From Astropecten irregularis (Eukaryota > Echinodermata > Asteroidea > Paxillosida > Astropectinidae): a stretch of DNA of 64,000 nucleotides. This document shows positions 40,001-52,266 of this stretch, piece after piece. The stretch is from positions 11,732,602 to 11,796,601 of the forward strand of contig OZ020257.1 of NCBI GenBank assembly GCA_963971285.1, written 5' to 3'. How positions within the stretch are numbered: position 1 is the stretch's first letter; every line of letters begins with the position of its first letter. The position numbers and the translations under genes were made by a program. Below the pieces are notes generated by a model, which worked only from the letters and a program-made list of their open reading frames with translations, searched no databases and was not told the DNA's origin.

Positions 40001-42775
40001 CCCATCCCCTCTATAGAAACCTGACATCCATCAAAATATTTAGACTGACAGAACACTTGTCTAGAAAGTGAAATCCGCGCTAGAAACCTGTTAAAAACGC
40101 GACCATTTTGTGGCGTTGTTTTTGAAGCTGATTTCGTAAGGTGTCCGAAATTGTCCGTAAATGAGAGCCAAGGGAACACGTGGTTTGATTGGGTCCAACG
40201 ACCGGCGGTTTGTCGTGTATTCGATCAGCACGGTTCTCATAAGGCGTCTAGAAGTGTGTTACAGTCGAACTTTCCACTATTATATTCACACCAATCGGGA
40301 TGAAATTTAGAACAATTTACCTGATAACTTCATTTCTACCTGGATTGATGAACAGAATCTGCTCCAAATTGAACCTGGCCATTTTGATCAAAGAAGTGGA
40401 AAGGTGTTTCACTTTCAGTGGGGATGGAATAGGGTCGGTAGGATTTGTCGTTCGTTAATTTCTGTTTTGCATCTTTTTCTGATTGTGGAGTATTTTGATG
40501 GACTTGTTTGGAAACTTTGATTGCTCTCACCGTCACTTTTCGTCGTTAATTCTTTTTTGGTTATTATATTACAAACATTCCAATTGGCAGTACGAAATTG
40601 GCAGGAAAATGAAGCATTTTATGACAATACCATATCGCCCAAGGACGCAAGCACCACTTACTTCATATGAAGTAAGCCTTACTCCATGCACTAACCAACA
40701 TGCAGGACTCGAACCCACGATCTACATTAATTTTAAGCAACTTGAGTACGACGTCCCAAACTACTGGGCCTTGCAGTGTATACGACATGAACGGACAAAA
40801 TAATAAGAAGAAGCAGAGCTACATGTCCCCGCCGAACAAGATAAATTGTCGAAATAAGAAACCTCAGAAAAGGCTAGCGTTTGATAAAAAATATGAAGGA
40901 AACACATGAGCACATAGCACATTAGTGACTGAAATAGCTGTGAATCTAATATAATATGCCCTTTGTGCTCACATTGCCGCGCTAGTGAATGTTCCTACCC
41001 ACAATGCACCAGTGAACAAACAAGAAGAGAGCCGATAATTACACACGAGTGGTGATCACGTAAACAACAAGGGAAGTGTGCACATCGTGTGGGCTGTACA
41101 CATCAACCTCAAAATTCGTTATAGATCTATGGTAATAATCTTCAGGATTTTATAGGGCCTACATCTAAGGAATGACTTGGTCGTTTTCTGGTTCGTTTGA
41201 AAGACATACCTTCAGCCCCAGAATAGAGGTTTTTCAAACTGCAAATTTATAGAATTAAAAGTGAACAAAAGACACGTGCTCATGGCGAAGCACCACACGT
41301 TACAACTTACAATGGCCACTTTTTGAACGTCCATATATTTTGTACACTTTTGCCAATGTGTGCATAAACATGGAAAAAATGCATCGAAATAACTTTCGAT
41401 CGCCTCCATATTGCTGTAGATATTAAACGGAGCATATAGAATTTTGTTCATCTGGATAGCACGGCCAAAATAATCGCGCCCCCTCCGAATCCTTCAAGGT
41501 TACACTACGCTTTCGAAATGCTACTAAATCGTTCGTTCAAAAGACACTAAATCTTGATTTCCTTGAAAAACCCAGCATCTGATGAACCAAGATTTCCCAT
41601 GGTGACTGTTTGCACTGTTTACAAACTGTTAAGTCCATTTTCTGTCTCAAACTCAATAATTTTTCTGGAGGCCTTGCAAATCCTGTTCGCTGCCTTTAAA
41701 ACACTGCTTAGTAGAGGACATATTTTCAGTCAAGAATCTGCATAAACGACAACGTGACAACGGCGTTGTTTCTCGTCCCTCAGCATGTTGAAATTACAAG
41801 AATTAATCTGGTTATCACATTGGAGCGTATGAACACGTAACTAAAGGAAAAAGCCCTCCTTCATCACCACATCAATTAGTTCCTAAGTGATTTCCACACC
41901 TGCTGGGTGTGCTATGCCCCCTCTGCTTCCCACATCCTTGACCCCGCCCACTGATGTTATCTCCCTTTTTCTGCTGACCGTCGGTTTTTTTTTTGCTCTC
42001 TCAGTCTGGGTCAGTTTAATCATTTTTATACCCTATGGTATGATCGTTGTATGCGCGGTTGTGATATTAAGAAATCGAATGCGCTTTTCTTTTCTGGGCT
42101 TCGTGGATTGAAACGTTGCCCGAGGGTTCCATTAAGAAAATTAAGTTTAAAGTTAAATTAGTATCAAAAAAAAGTATTCAACGTTTCGATCCTTGAATGG
42201 TGGTATTCTACAAAATGTAGAAATTTTGTGATTTTAAGTTGTTAAGATGGTATTGTTTTGTGTACTTGCCTGTTTACAGTATGTAGGCCTAAATTGTGTT
42301 TTGTCCATTGGTGCTGTGCTGTAAGATTTTGTTCATGACTTTGGTATTTGTGGGTTTTTTTTATATGATCCTACTGGTTCATGTACCGTACAGCCACAAT
42401 GGGTTGTACATGTACTATGTTCACAAAGTGCAGGCATTATCCTGACATAACTTTCTTTTGGAGGGCAACAAGATCTCCGGATTATTGAATTATGCCGTTC
42501 GTGTTTATGTCAAAAGACGTGGCCTGCCCAATCGATAATTCTTTGAAGTGATGCATTGTCTGGAGTCCCCCATCGGAACGGGGGCCTACGGGGCCCCAGC
42601 CACGGGAACTGTATTATATAGAAACCGGGCGTTCACAAGTCACTATTCAGCCGCAGAATGGCCCATTCAGGTGGAAAAGGTGCACAATTTACCGGGACAA
42701 ATGCTCCTGATTTCCTATTCACCGCGGCTGATCCGCTGAGAATACGCTAGGGCTTAGGGTGCACTCAGAATTGAA
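37080..42775. other. Gene-free stretch upstream of RGM
   Basis: One degenerate B box (GGTTCGAGTCCTGC, minus strand, near 40704-40720) hints at another tRNA-derived fragment. No supported gene. Confidence 0.4.
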
Positions 42776-42800
42776 GGGGGGGGGGGGGGGGGGGGGGGGG
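42776..42800 (+). repeat. G25 homopolymer upstream of RGM
   Basis: A run of 25 G lies about 730 bp upstream of the RGM start codon. Length may be affected by sequencing or assembly. Confidence 0.8.
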
Positions 42801-43533
42801 CTTAACAAGTTGGTTTGTTTTGTGCTCAGTATATTACATGCACACTCCGCGGTACGGTGACGGTGCTGCTGCCGAGCTGGGGGGAGAGAAAGCAGCTTTA
42901 AACCGGCCGAGGTCCAATGAGCGAGAAGCGCATACCGAATGGTGTTTATTTTCTATTAGGTGTGACAGCTGGCCAGAGGTTCAGTGTGTGTTGTTGCATG
43001 CGTGTAGTGTGAGTGAGGCTTCAGTCAGTGCATAGCAAGCAAACAGCCCGCGTGTGTGTAGTGTGTGGGTAGAGAGACTTCACCAGCTCCGTTCTGCGTC
43101 TCTCATTTTCCCACATACACTTTACTTCGCCGCACCCTGGCCAAGGAAAAAAAACCTCTTGGATTTACTCTGCTCACGCTTAGCTTACATCCCAATCCTT
43201 TTAGATCGCCAGCAGACGGTAGAATATTTGTCGCCGGGGCCCTTGGCGGCAATCCACCGTCCTCTATTCAGTCGTGAAAATTGGGGTTTCGTAAGGCCAA
43301 GGCCAAGGAATATTACAAGGATGTTAACTGGGTTGCCCAGGCCCGGGAATGCCTGGCGTAACGCACCATGATTGATGTGTGATACTATGCCACTACTATA
43401 TTTCCCTGTCCACCACCACAGAGTGAACCGAGGTAACGGCATCGGTAGCATCCCAGCAGCGGTAGCAGGAGGAGAAGAAGCAGTGCGATCGTCAGCGAGC
43501 CCGTCCCGGCCCGTCCAGGCGGCAGCTACATGG
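42801..43533 (+). promoter_or_regulatory. Probable RGM promoter and 5' UTR
   Basis: This stretch runs from the 25-G homopolymer to the RGM start codon and is richer in G+C and CpG than the surrounding 20 kb. Several runs resemble 5' UTR: no conserved protein reads through, and the composition changes smoothly into exon 1. No clear TATA box is present. The transcription start cannot be placed from sequence alone. An additional upstream 5' UTR exon is possible (see 16140-16689). Confidence 0.4.
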
Positions 43534-43639
43534 ATGGTTATGGGGAGAGGACGGCGCATCCACCGCGCGTCAACCGGCCCGTCCTCGGCGTTCGTACTCC
43601 TCTACACCCTGGCCATCATCGCCATGTTAATCTCAGCAG
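43534..43639 (+). CDS. RGM: RGM coding exon 1 (start codon and signal peptide)
   Basis: This is the first coding exon of a repulsive guidance molecule gene. It encodes 35 residues plus the first base of codon 36. They begin MVMGRGRR, followed by a hydrophobic run (FVLLYTLAIIAMLI), which is a typical secretory signal peptide. The exon ends at a consensus donor, CAG|GTAAGT, leaving one base. That base joins the TT at the start of exon 2 to make a Val codon, so the mature protein begins near SAECKLKKC. I chose the ATG at 43534; the in-frame ATG at 43540 has the better Kozak context (G at -3, G at +4) and gives MGRGRR, similar to the start of vertebrate RGMA. The same frame is open upstream to an ATG at 43372, so an N-extended form cannot be excluded. 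An out-of-frame ATG at 43530 overlaps the chosen start. Basis: sequence plus family knowledge. Confidence 0.85.
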
Positions 43640-44634
43640 GTAAGTCAACAGAAAGACTCAGGGAACCTTACCGTCTTGATTTGCTGCCCCGTAATTCTAA
43701 CAGACAAGCGATCGAAGCAGGAGAAACATTCCCCCGTCTCCTTTTTGTACAGCGATCGAGGAATGCAATTTACGACCCGATACAAAAATTGTGTGGCGTT
43801 ATACACGGCATGCGAAGGACGTTTTCTTTTGTGCGCGCGGCCTGGCCAATATAGCTAGGTAAAGGGTGATTGGTGATTTCAACCTCTACTTGATTGCAAT
43901 TAAATACATGGATTGGATAGCTCTCTTTTACGGCATGCAGCGGACCGAGGTGAAGCAGTACGAGTGTAGTGTGAAGCTGCCATCAATTTTAATTGGGGAC
44001 GCACGGAAGTAGTGGAGAATCGTGGGTTTCGGACCCGCTTCGAGTTTTGTAAATGGAAAAACGTGACAAGCCGATTTAGTTGATGAGGTCGCGATCGCAC
44101 GTAAAAACATGCGTTCGGTCGGCATACTTGTGCAAAAGCAAATAGGGCCTACACAGTGACTAATGTGTGTATTTTGGCTGTAAGCATATTAGATATGCAA
44201 AGTTTATGACAGTACAAAGACTGTATCATGTATCAGGAGTCATGCAATTCATTTCATGTATTCTCAACGAAATGTGAAATGTTTCTTTAAGTCTTGCAAA
44301 ATCATGTTTTCTGATGTGAAATGACAAGTACTCTTTCTTATACTGCATGGTGTGTTCCTTTGTATTCTTGTATACATCTAAATCTTGAGTTCTGAGTTCT
44401 TACTTGGTAATTTGGTAATTTCAAAGATAAGAACTATGATAGTGAAGATGGAGCCAGATGCCAGAGATGCAATGAAATCCTTGGAATGACAAAATAAGAA
44501 TTAATCTGAGAATAATACTAATACAAGAAACAAGTTCAAACTTAGCAAAGAGCTGAACCCATTCTTCTGTAAGAAATAGAAGACTATCAAGACAAAAAGA
44601 TTTTAATTTGTTCCTTTTCTTCATTTGTTTTTAG
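43640..44634 (+). other. RGM intron 1
   Basis: GTAAGT to TTTTTAG, 995 bp, phase 1. It is AT-rich and holds no further gene or repeat I recognise. The splice assignment is supported by the exact restoration of the reading frame and of the signal-peptide/CKLKKC junction. Confidence 0.85.
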
Positions 44635-45122
44635 TTTCCGCGGAGTGTAAATTGAAGAAGTGCTCGGAGAGATACTCACAGAAAGTCACGGAGAATGGAC
44701 GTCGCAACTCTGATCGGAAATACTGTCAGGCCCTGGTGGACTACAAGAAATGCGTGATGGACATCTCACCCCGGACGTGTCGAGGGGAACTGAACTACCA
44801 TTCCACCCTGTCCATCATCCCCGATCTCTTGGAACAGAATAACTGCGAGACGATTCTGGCCGAGGAGGAGGCCACGGTCACTCCCATGCCAAGTGGGGCC
44901 ACGCCCCCGGAGCCCAAGGTTTACGACGCCTGTGACTACCACGGCGAACGTTCTTACAAGACTTGCAGCCTCTTTGGCGATCCTCACCTGAGAACTTTTG
45001 ACGCCTCGTTTCAGACGTGTCGCGTGGCCGGCGCTTGGCCTGTCTTCTATAATCAGTATGTCGCTGCCCAAGTGACCAATGTCCAGTTGCTGCATGGATC
45101 TGGTGCTACAGCCACAACAAAG
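44635..45122 (+). CDS. RGM: RGM coding exon 2 (N-terminal Cys-rich domain and GDPH cleavage motif)
   Basis: This exon encodes residues 36-198. It opens after a polypyrimidine tract and TTTTTAG acceptor and closes at AAAG|GTTTGT, a weak but usable donor, in phase 0. The protein has the RGM N-terminal pattern: CKLKKC at the start, then spaced cysteines in YCQAL, KKCVMD, TCRGELNYHS and NNCE. An acidic/proline linker follows, then CSLFGDPHLRTF at about residues 145-156. In this family GDPH is the Asp-Pro autocleavage site of the partial von Willebrand type D domain. QTCRVAGAWPVFYN and VQLLHGSGATATTK follow the vertebrate order. The N-terminal domain of this family binds BMP ligands; the C-terminal part binds neogenin. 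Vertebrate RGMA and hemojuvelin carry RGD in the TCRGxL stretch; here it is RGE (residues 85-87). RGM identity is highly secure. Confidence 0.95.
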
Positions 45123-45868
45123 GTTTGTATAATTTAAACTCCTTTTCCATCTGTGTGGGAACTTCTTAGTGGGAACCAGAAGTTATTGTCTTTGTACCCA
45201 ACCTAGGGCTTTGAACATGAAAGCAACAATGGGGCTATTGTCTCTACGCCTCCCCTTAGCTCCCTGGTCATTGCCTTGATGTCTGGAGCTTCACCATGGA
45301 AGCAACAGTCTCAAGCACCCCTGGCTATTATCTTGGTACCCCGTACCTCTCCAAATATTTCCTAAAACCCAAAAGTCAATCTTGTCTGTTTTCCTCTAAA
45401 AAAAACCCTCCCCTTTAACCAAGGGAGAACTGCACTGCCCCTTTAAAGACTGAAGTCCAATCCGGCCCTGATGAAGATGTGTTTATATTACAGTTCAGCA
45501 ACCCAACTATAGCTGAACAGAGGAACGGTGCACTGCAGTTCGTTTGCTTTATATTTCAAGAGCGACTAGAAATGTCCCCAGTAATGGACACGTTAAATCA
45601 AAATGTGTTGCTGCAATTCCATGCCATCCACAGATCCAATGCTTTGGGATTTTTACAGTGGAGAATAAATCAATAAAGAGAATGTTTTATCTAAGTAAGG
45701 AATTTTTTCTTGTCAGAACATTTTCGGGAGGGAGGTAGAAAGCTAAAACAGCATGACTCGACAGTCGATAAGGTTGCTTAAAGTGGCAATGTAGGCTTCC
45801 CTTATACATGTGTAAAAACAAATTGCATGGGAATAGGGAAGTACATGTATTCACTATTCAGTTTACAG

Positions 45869-46225
45869 TAGAATACCAAAACAGAAATCGCCACAGATTT
45901 ATCAATGACTTACAGGGTATAAAGATGGTGATGGTAGAAACATATACCATTACAATTTTTATGCCCGAAATGCTGTATTTACCCAGAAAGGAGTAGGCCT
46001 ATAAAACCAATACAGAAAGACCAAATAAAATACAGTTTTGATTGATCTCAGGGAGATCAAAACTCCTGTGAATAGATTTATATGTATACTGTGGGCTTTT
46101 TCACTGCTTTCACGAAAGGTGGACAACGTATGGGACTAGAAACTTCACTGATGACTGTTGCTGTATCTTTCTTGATTATTTGGCCAATTTCTTTGACAAA
46201 AACCAAAGTATGAAGCTACCTTTAA
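45869..46225 (-). mobile_element. TTAA MITE family, copy E (type 3)
   Basis: The common half comes first (ACCAAAACAGAAATCGCCAC, AGGGTATAAAGATGGTGATG), then the type-3 half (ACTGATGACTGTTGCTGTAT), ending CTACCT-TTAA. The left TIR is degraded. Confidence 0.8.
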
Positions 46226-46431
46226 CCATTGCCACATTTTAGTTTTTACAATCCTAACAAGATCCCCATGGTTCCATAAGTTCGGACAACATGTAAGTGT
46301 TTCATGTAATGCTGCAATGTATCCTGTTTTGTTTTAAGCAGTGAATTACGGCACAAACACCCTCAGCGGTACCCAATGAGTTTTAATTGCAATTAGCAAG
46401 TTTCACTGTTGCCTGCATGTTGTTTTTGTGG

Positions 46432-46793
46432 TTAAAGGTATAACACATGATTGGTAAAGGTTACAGAACAGCACTCGCACTTTGTCTGATCAAACATGAA
46501 ATGATAAAACCTGGGAAAATTTGAGCTCAATCGGACATCTGAGTCAGGAAGAAAGAGTGAAAATCTGACTCAATGTTTCTAATAAAACATAAAGAAATGG
46601 TTTTGATCTTTCCCCGAGATCAAAACTGTTTTTGGTCTTTCTTTTACTAATTTCTGGATAAATACAACCATTTCAGGCGGGAATATTTTAGCTCTATGTT
46701 TCTACCAGCACCATATTCACACCCTGAAAGTTATAAGTAAATCTGTGAACATTTCTGTTTGGGTATGGTATCCATCTTGTACTATGTCTTTAA
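46432..46793 (+). mobile_element. TTAA MITE family, copy F (type 1)
   Basis: TTAA-AGGTATAACACATGATTGG at the left and TTGTACTATGTCT-TTAA at the right. Type-1 half (ACAGAACAGCACTCGCACTT) plus common half. One of the best-preserved copies, 206 bp from copy E. Confidence 0.85.
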
Positions 46794-47279
46794 ACTTGAT
46801 GCCAAAAGCCCTAAAGTAAACCTGACACATGTTTCCAGTTCAATCTCAGTGTTGCTAAAAAAATATTCACAGATTTGTTTAGAACGCCCCTTTAATGTTA
46901 CTGAGGTCATCACGACATTAGCTGAGGCTCTGGCATTTAAAAATAAATTGTAGGGTTGAATTCTCCCCAGAAACCCAATCGAGTCAAGGCCGAGAGATTA
47001 TGCATTACAGTAACGATTGCTTATGTCGTGAGAGGTTTATTCGGGAAATAATGCTTTACGACATTGGAAATCAGGGGAATTCTAATTGATTTCGTCAAGG
47101 CAGGTAAAAAACCCTCCCGTATTAAATAATATCAGCTATTATGAATAATGGGACGCGGTGAGGCAGATTTGGCCATTTTGACAGCCATGCCAATAAAAAC
47201 ACCACACGGTAGGCCGGTGTATTCACCGTGGCGTCGGCAGTAATTTCTCACAGCATCACGTCGTCCCAATTTCATTTCC

Positions 47280-47660
47280 AGAAGGCCAGCCCCCCTCTCT
47301 CTAGCTCTCTCTTAGCCTGGCCGAAACCTCTTGACGGTGTGCTGTAGCCGCGTGGGCCGCAGCGGGGCCGCCGGTCCCACAAGCGCTATGGGCATGGGGC
47401 GTCTGGTGGCCAAGCAATAAGCCCGGGTTACCCTCGCAAATCATTCCAAACCCGGCTGCAATATTGCAGAGCCATCTACATTCCGTCACATTAGGAGCAA
47501 TTTGTTGACACTCTCTCCTTGTTCTGTCAAGGGCGCGACGGAAGGTCACAAGCGCCTTGCCGCGCCATTTTTGGAAAAAGAGTGGGCCCAGTTCTATAAC
47601 AACATCGGTCCACGCATGCACGGTAAAGGGAGAAGGGAAAAAAGTGCACTGCCGAATCGT
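47280..47660. other. GC-rich island in RGM intron 2
   Basis: G+C rises well above the surrounding intron, with CpG-containing runs (CGCGTGGGCCGC, GGGCCGCCGG). The open frames here do not resemble any protein. It could be regulatory; this is inference. Confidence 0.35.
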
Positions 47661-49622
47661 TAATACCATGACTCATTTTCTTTTTCAGTAGTTTGTCTGA
47701 AATGAACAGTCGTCAGTCTCATTCTCACTCGCTTGCCTCGCTACTTGCCGTCGGTGTTCCTAAAAATAAGACGGACCTACGCGATCCTATTTTCGTTATA
47801 CCAGTGGTATAATATAAGACTGACAAATTTCATACCGTGCGACCGAGGCGACCTAACCCAATTTCGCTTCTAGTGGGGGGAACAGACGGATTTGTAGCAT
47901 GACAGATAAGTCGGCCTATTTGTGCTAGGCGACTCGGAGTACTTGGCCTCAACATCTGGATCATTCCGACGTGTTCACATGGAATACAAACCTCTCTTTG
48001 TTCGGTTGTTTAGGGGATGAGACGTCCAGGGCTCGGAACATCATAAATCCTTAGGGAATCCAATTTGAATAAAGTCTAGTATCCCGACTTGTTTCTGTTG
48101 CAATTTGCTCACTAATAATTTACCCGACTAAACATGATTTCACTATAGCTTTATTTTGTTTACAAACATTCGCTGCTGGTTGGCGTGGGCGGCCAAATGT
48201 TGCAAATCATTTCGTTTTCTCAAAAGGACGTGTGACCAAATTCAACATTTGTACAAACTTTCCATAGCTGAACAAAATACATGCCATCATTGCCTATGTT
48301 GTTTTCTTTACATTCAGCAATATCATTCAAATGTTTATGAAACGTTGTGCACACATTGTTTTCTAATTGTGTTTTTATGCCCGACGTTGGTGGCTCTTCA
48401 TCACCATCTTGGTTGGCAAGTAACGTTGCAAAAGAAAGGTCTATAGCGTGCATTCAGGGCAATTGACCTCCATCTTGAAAACGACCATGATGTCGTTATG
48501 CTTATACACAAAAGCAACACAGTAAGGAACTAGCATATTATTCGTTGGATTTACATCATCCCGTGTGTTAAAGAGAATACCAACAAAGTCAAAAGATCAT
48601 GTTGATTATGGTTTTAGTTTTGCTACGTGTTCTACATTACTTTTTATGTCCTTTTATATTCGTGCGATGTGGAAATCAATTAGGATTTCAGACGTGCATG
48701 CAAAGTCGTATATACTTCACGTGTTGGATGTTGTTAGCGATACCAGAACAGTATGACCCGTCACCTCTTATCCTGTCATCACCTGCACGCATACATTCTC
48801 CTTCAGCAACAACCTCTCCCCCCCCCAGCCTAATCCCCTCCCTCCTTCAATTCCACTGGACAAACTACCCAGATGAATGCCCATTGTAAACCGCCAGAAC
48901 TTTTTCCCTCCATAAGCATGAGAGTCTCAGAGAGGGAAAAAAATTGCCCACAAAATCCCTTCTTGTTCCGATGGTATAAAGGCAAACAACAGGCTTCTTC
49001 TAAAGCCGGCCAATCTAAAAACCAGTTGTGGACTGCGAGTCTTGCCTTTGTTGGGCTTGAGTCCTATACCGTTTGAGTGTTTTCTTTTAATTCGCCTCAG
49101 CCCCCAATTTGCTTGCTTTTCTTTTTGGCCCCCTTTGGCCTCGTTCGGAAACTGTGTTTCTGTATTATTGTCGTAGGCTGGGCCCTTTGTCGCTGTAGAT
49201 GTTGAGCTTGTGTTGCGCCCTTTTCATTACAAGTTGTGCCTGTTGTGGCCACATGCAAATAAGGCAACACTCGTAGAGTGACTTTTCTCCGAATTTGTAC
49301 TTAGAGTTAGGTTTACATAATCTTCACAAGAGATGGATAAAGTTGTAAGCAAAACCATGAAATTGAAATACAGTTTGCTGAAATTGTCAATTTACCAAAT
49401 ACCTCAAGTTTTAATCACTTCTATTTTTCAAGAGTACGTCGATGCCGTTTGTTTCCTGTTAACTTTTATTTTGAGGTTCATGTATACAACATAAATTGAA
49501 TGTCACTTATTTACTCTACAAAGTCTGCAGTTTACCATGCTAACAACAAAATTTTGGTGTTTTCTTTTAATTCAGGATCCCAAGCAATAATATATAAGTA
49601 CCTCACATCCCTCATTTCAATC

Positions 49623-49666
49623 GTCTCCTGATGAGGACTAGAGCAGACTAGTCGAAACGTTGAGAC
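49623..49666 (+). ncRNA. Hammerhead-ribozyme-like motif 2
   Basis: Stem I GTCTC (49623-49627) pairs with GAGAC (49662-49666). Between them lie the core CTGATGA (49628-49634), stem II GACTAG/CTAGTC (49636-49641 with 49648-49653), GAAA (49654-49657) and a minimal stem III ACGT, with predicted cleavage after T49661. All invariant core bases are present. One extra G separates the core from stem II, so the copy may be weak or inactive. It lies in RGM intron 2 on the transcribed strand. Confidence 0.55.
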
Positions 49667-50357
49667 CTTAATTGCGAGAAGTGCGAACGAAATAGAAGTG
49701 CGAAAGTACGAACGATTCTTACATGGTGTTCACGCAAACCGATCCACATAACAAAGTTTAGGTTGAAACAATTAAGTTATAAGGGTAGGTTAAAATGTGG
49801 TGTCTGTAAAGAAGAACTTTACACTTGTCTGTGATTATGTAGGCCCTACATTATGGAATTCACAATGCTCTTTGCTTAAATTATGCATGTTATTGTTGAC
49901 ACACAAGCTAAGATAAGTCGTGGTTTTATGGCAGTGAGGTCTCTTAAGACTCAAAAAGCCTGTACCAAGATGGCCACCCACCCACGACCAATATTGACCA
50001 CTAAGTTTGATGGTTAAGCAAGATGCACGGCCACCGTCCTGCCATTGACCGTGGTGTAGTTCCGACAAACAGAACAGACGAATCAGAAGCAAAACACTCC
50101 TTCAAATGACATCTTGTCCAAACACTTAATAAACATGTCGCGGTCCCTAATGACTCCCACCGCGTTCCGTCCTTCATTATGGCGGCCATTTTCGTTTTGT
50201 TAAGCTGACCTTTGACATTGTTTTGATAAATGCTTAGGGATCGCGCTGAGCCGCTGTCTTGGTCGAAACACGGTGACACACAAAGAACTGCGGCATGTTC
50301 CTTGTGAGTCAAGCCTTCAGGCTGGACGCGTGATCATAGAACCTCCCTTTGATACAG

Positions 50358-50722
50358 TTAAAGGTAGTATCATACTTTGGTAAGACACCAAAACAGAAAA
50401 TGTTCACAGATTTACGTACAGGGTATGAAGATGGTGGTGGTAGAAACATACCGCTAAAAAAATTCCGCCTGAAATGGTGTATTTATCCAGAAATTAGTAA
50501 AACAACGACCGAAAATCTTTCTGATCTCTTTAAAGATCAAAAATGAAAGAGAAAAGACTTAAGAAATACTGTGGCTGTTTTTCACTGTTTTCTCAAAAAG
50601 TAGGCACCGTATGGGACTGAAATTTGCACAGATGACTGTTACTGTATCTGTCTTGATATCTTTGGCCATGAATCTGCATTTCTTTAATAAAAAACAAAGT
50701 ATGATACATGTATTACCTTTAA
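50358..50722 (-). mobile_element. TTAA MITE family, copy G (type 3), intact ends
   Basis: TTAA-AGGTAGTATCATACTTTG at the left and CAAAGTATGATAC..ATTACCT-TTAA at the right: both TTAA duplications and the TIRs are intact. Type-3 half (ACAGATGACTGTTACTGTAT). It is the best reference copy for the ends. Confidence 0.9.
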
Positions 50723-52266
50723 CACGCACTGGAGTATTTTCTGAATTTATACATGCTATCGTGTACAATGTATTATAGGTTTGTCATGAAAGGGAGAGTA
50801 AAAATCAATACATTTCCCGTAACCATAACACTGGTGTGGTTTGCTCTTTCTTCCCCAGCGAAAATGTATGTGCTTTATTCCCGGCAACGCCAGGGTATTG
50901 TCCGGTTAGAATTGGCTATTGATTAATATCTCAAACCCATTAAGTGTCTAATTGGGTCATGTATTGATCACTTCCTCCATGATGCCATTCGCCGATCAAG
51001 AAATCAATTTCGACCAGCAGTTCATCGGCTGCCGAGCTATTATTATGCCAACTTACCAAGTTAAGGATAAACATGCCTTGAAAAAGAGGGAAACCCAGCA
51101 CCAACTCGCCCAGAATCACGCTTTATAAAACCACACTCCACTGAAAAGGCGATAACCACGTATTATGGTCCCTAAGCCTGAACAATACCATGCCGTTATG
51201 AAAGGTTTTACTGAACAATAAAAAACAACCATGGTTTATTTTTATTTTTCTTGTGTGTGGGCGCAAAGCTTCCCCAAAAAATGTGACCCTTTCGTAATTC
51301 TGAGCGTTAACTCCTCAATCACCACTAACCAGCGTTCTTCACGACATTAAAACTTAAGGTCTTTCAAAGTTCAAATCAGTCATGCAAGGTTTTGATGTTT
51401 TTCTGTGCGCATGTGTGTGTGTGGTTGTACATTTTTTTCTGGTATTTTTCCAGTGGAGTTTTTGGACTGCGGAGACGGATATAATACACAGCCGAATAAA
51501 TGAGAAAAAAGGGGGCTAGGATTCCCGCAGCCATTTCACCCCGAGCCCTCACGCACCGCCTTTGTCTCCGGGTCTGCTTTGGTGTCGCGGGGCCAGGCGG
51601 TTGTCCAAGCCTCATTTCCCGCTTGGTTGGCCCGCAATTTTTAGCTGAATATCCCGTTTAACGCTCAGATGAGCAGAATCGGTCATGGCTAGATATCGCA
51701 CGCAGTGCATGCCATAATAATAAACCAATGTGTGGTGTGCACGGTGCATGTGTGTGCCGCAGTGGTGTAGTTCGGCATTGCAGACTCAAGGAGGAAAAAA
51801 AACGACTGGCATATACCCATAATGTATTGGCATATATCACGGGATTGAATAGTATATTATGGCCTAAAGCATTAGACAGAGCCATAGCTTGCGCCCTAGG
51901 GCCATGGATTACTCACTTAAACCACACAGCTCCCGAATAAACCCTATAACAAAATGGCCGCCAAATTCCATAACTTAACTACACATGCAGTAATATGCTC
52001 TCTCAGTCAGTCTCTAGCCTTTTCTTTTATAGAAAAGGAGATTTATGCGGAGCCCACAGGGTCTCCTGTGTATAAAAGAGGGGAAAGAGGGAAATTCTTG
52101 CTAATACCCACTTGGAAAACACAAAGCTCCAATATCAATCACCGATGACAGAGATATGTGTTTTTGTCGCTGGGCCCCCCTTCCACAACTACACGTAGAA
52201 CTGCGCCGACGACACGTATATGTGAACTCAGCGCATGAGATTTAATGCTCGACTGTCGACCTTTTT

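Noticed and set aside
40668-40740. tRNA gene on the minus strand
   Set aside because: Only a B box (GGTTCGAGTCC) is convincing. No A box at the right distance.
42175-42205. Third hammerhead candidate (GAAACGTTGAAT on the minus strand)
   Set aside because: No CTGANGA core upstream, and stems I and II cannot be drawn.
43185-43559. 124-aa antisense frame over RGM exon 1
   Set aside because: Compositional shadow in the GC-rich 5' region.
47301-47669. 122-aa open frame on the minus strand in RGM intron 2
   Set aside because: It lies in the GC-rich island, where stops are rare. No domain, no signal and no splice support.
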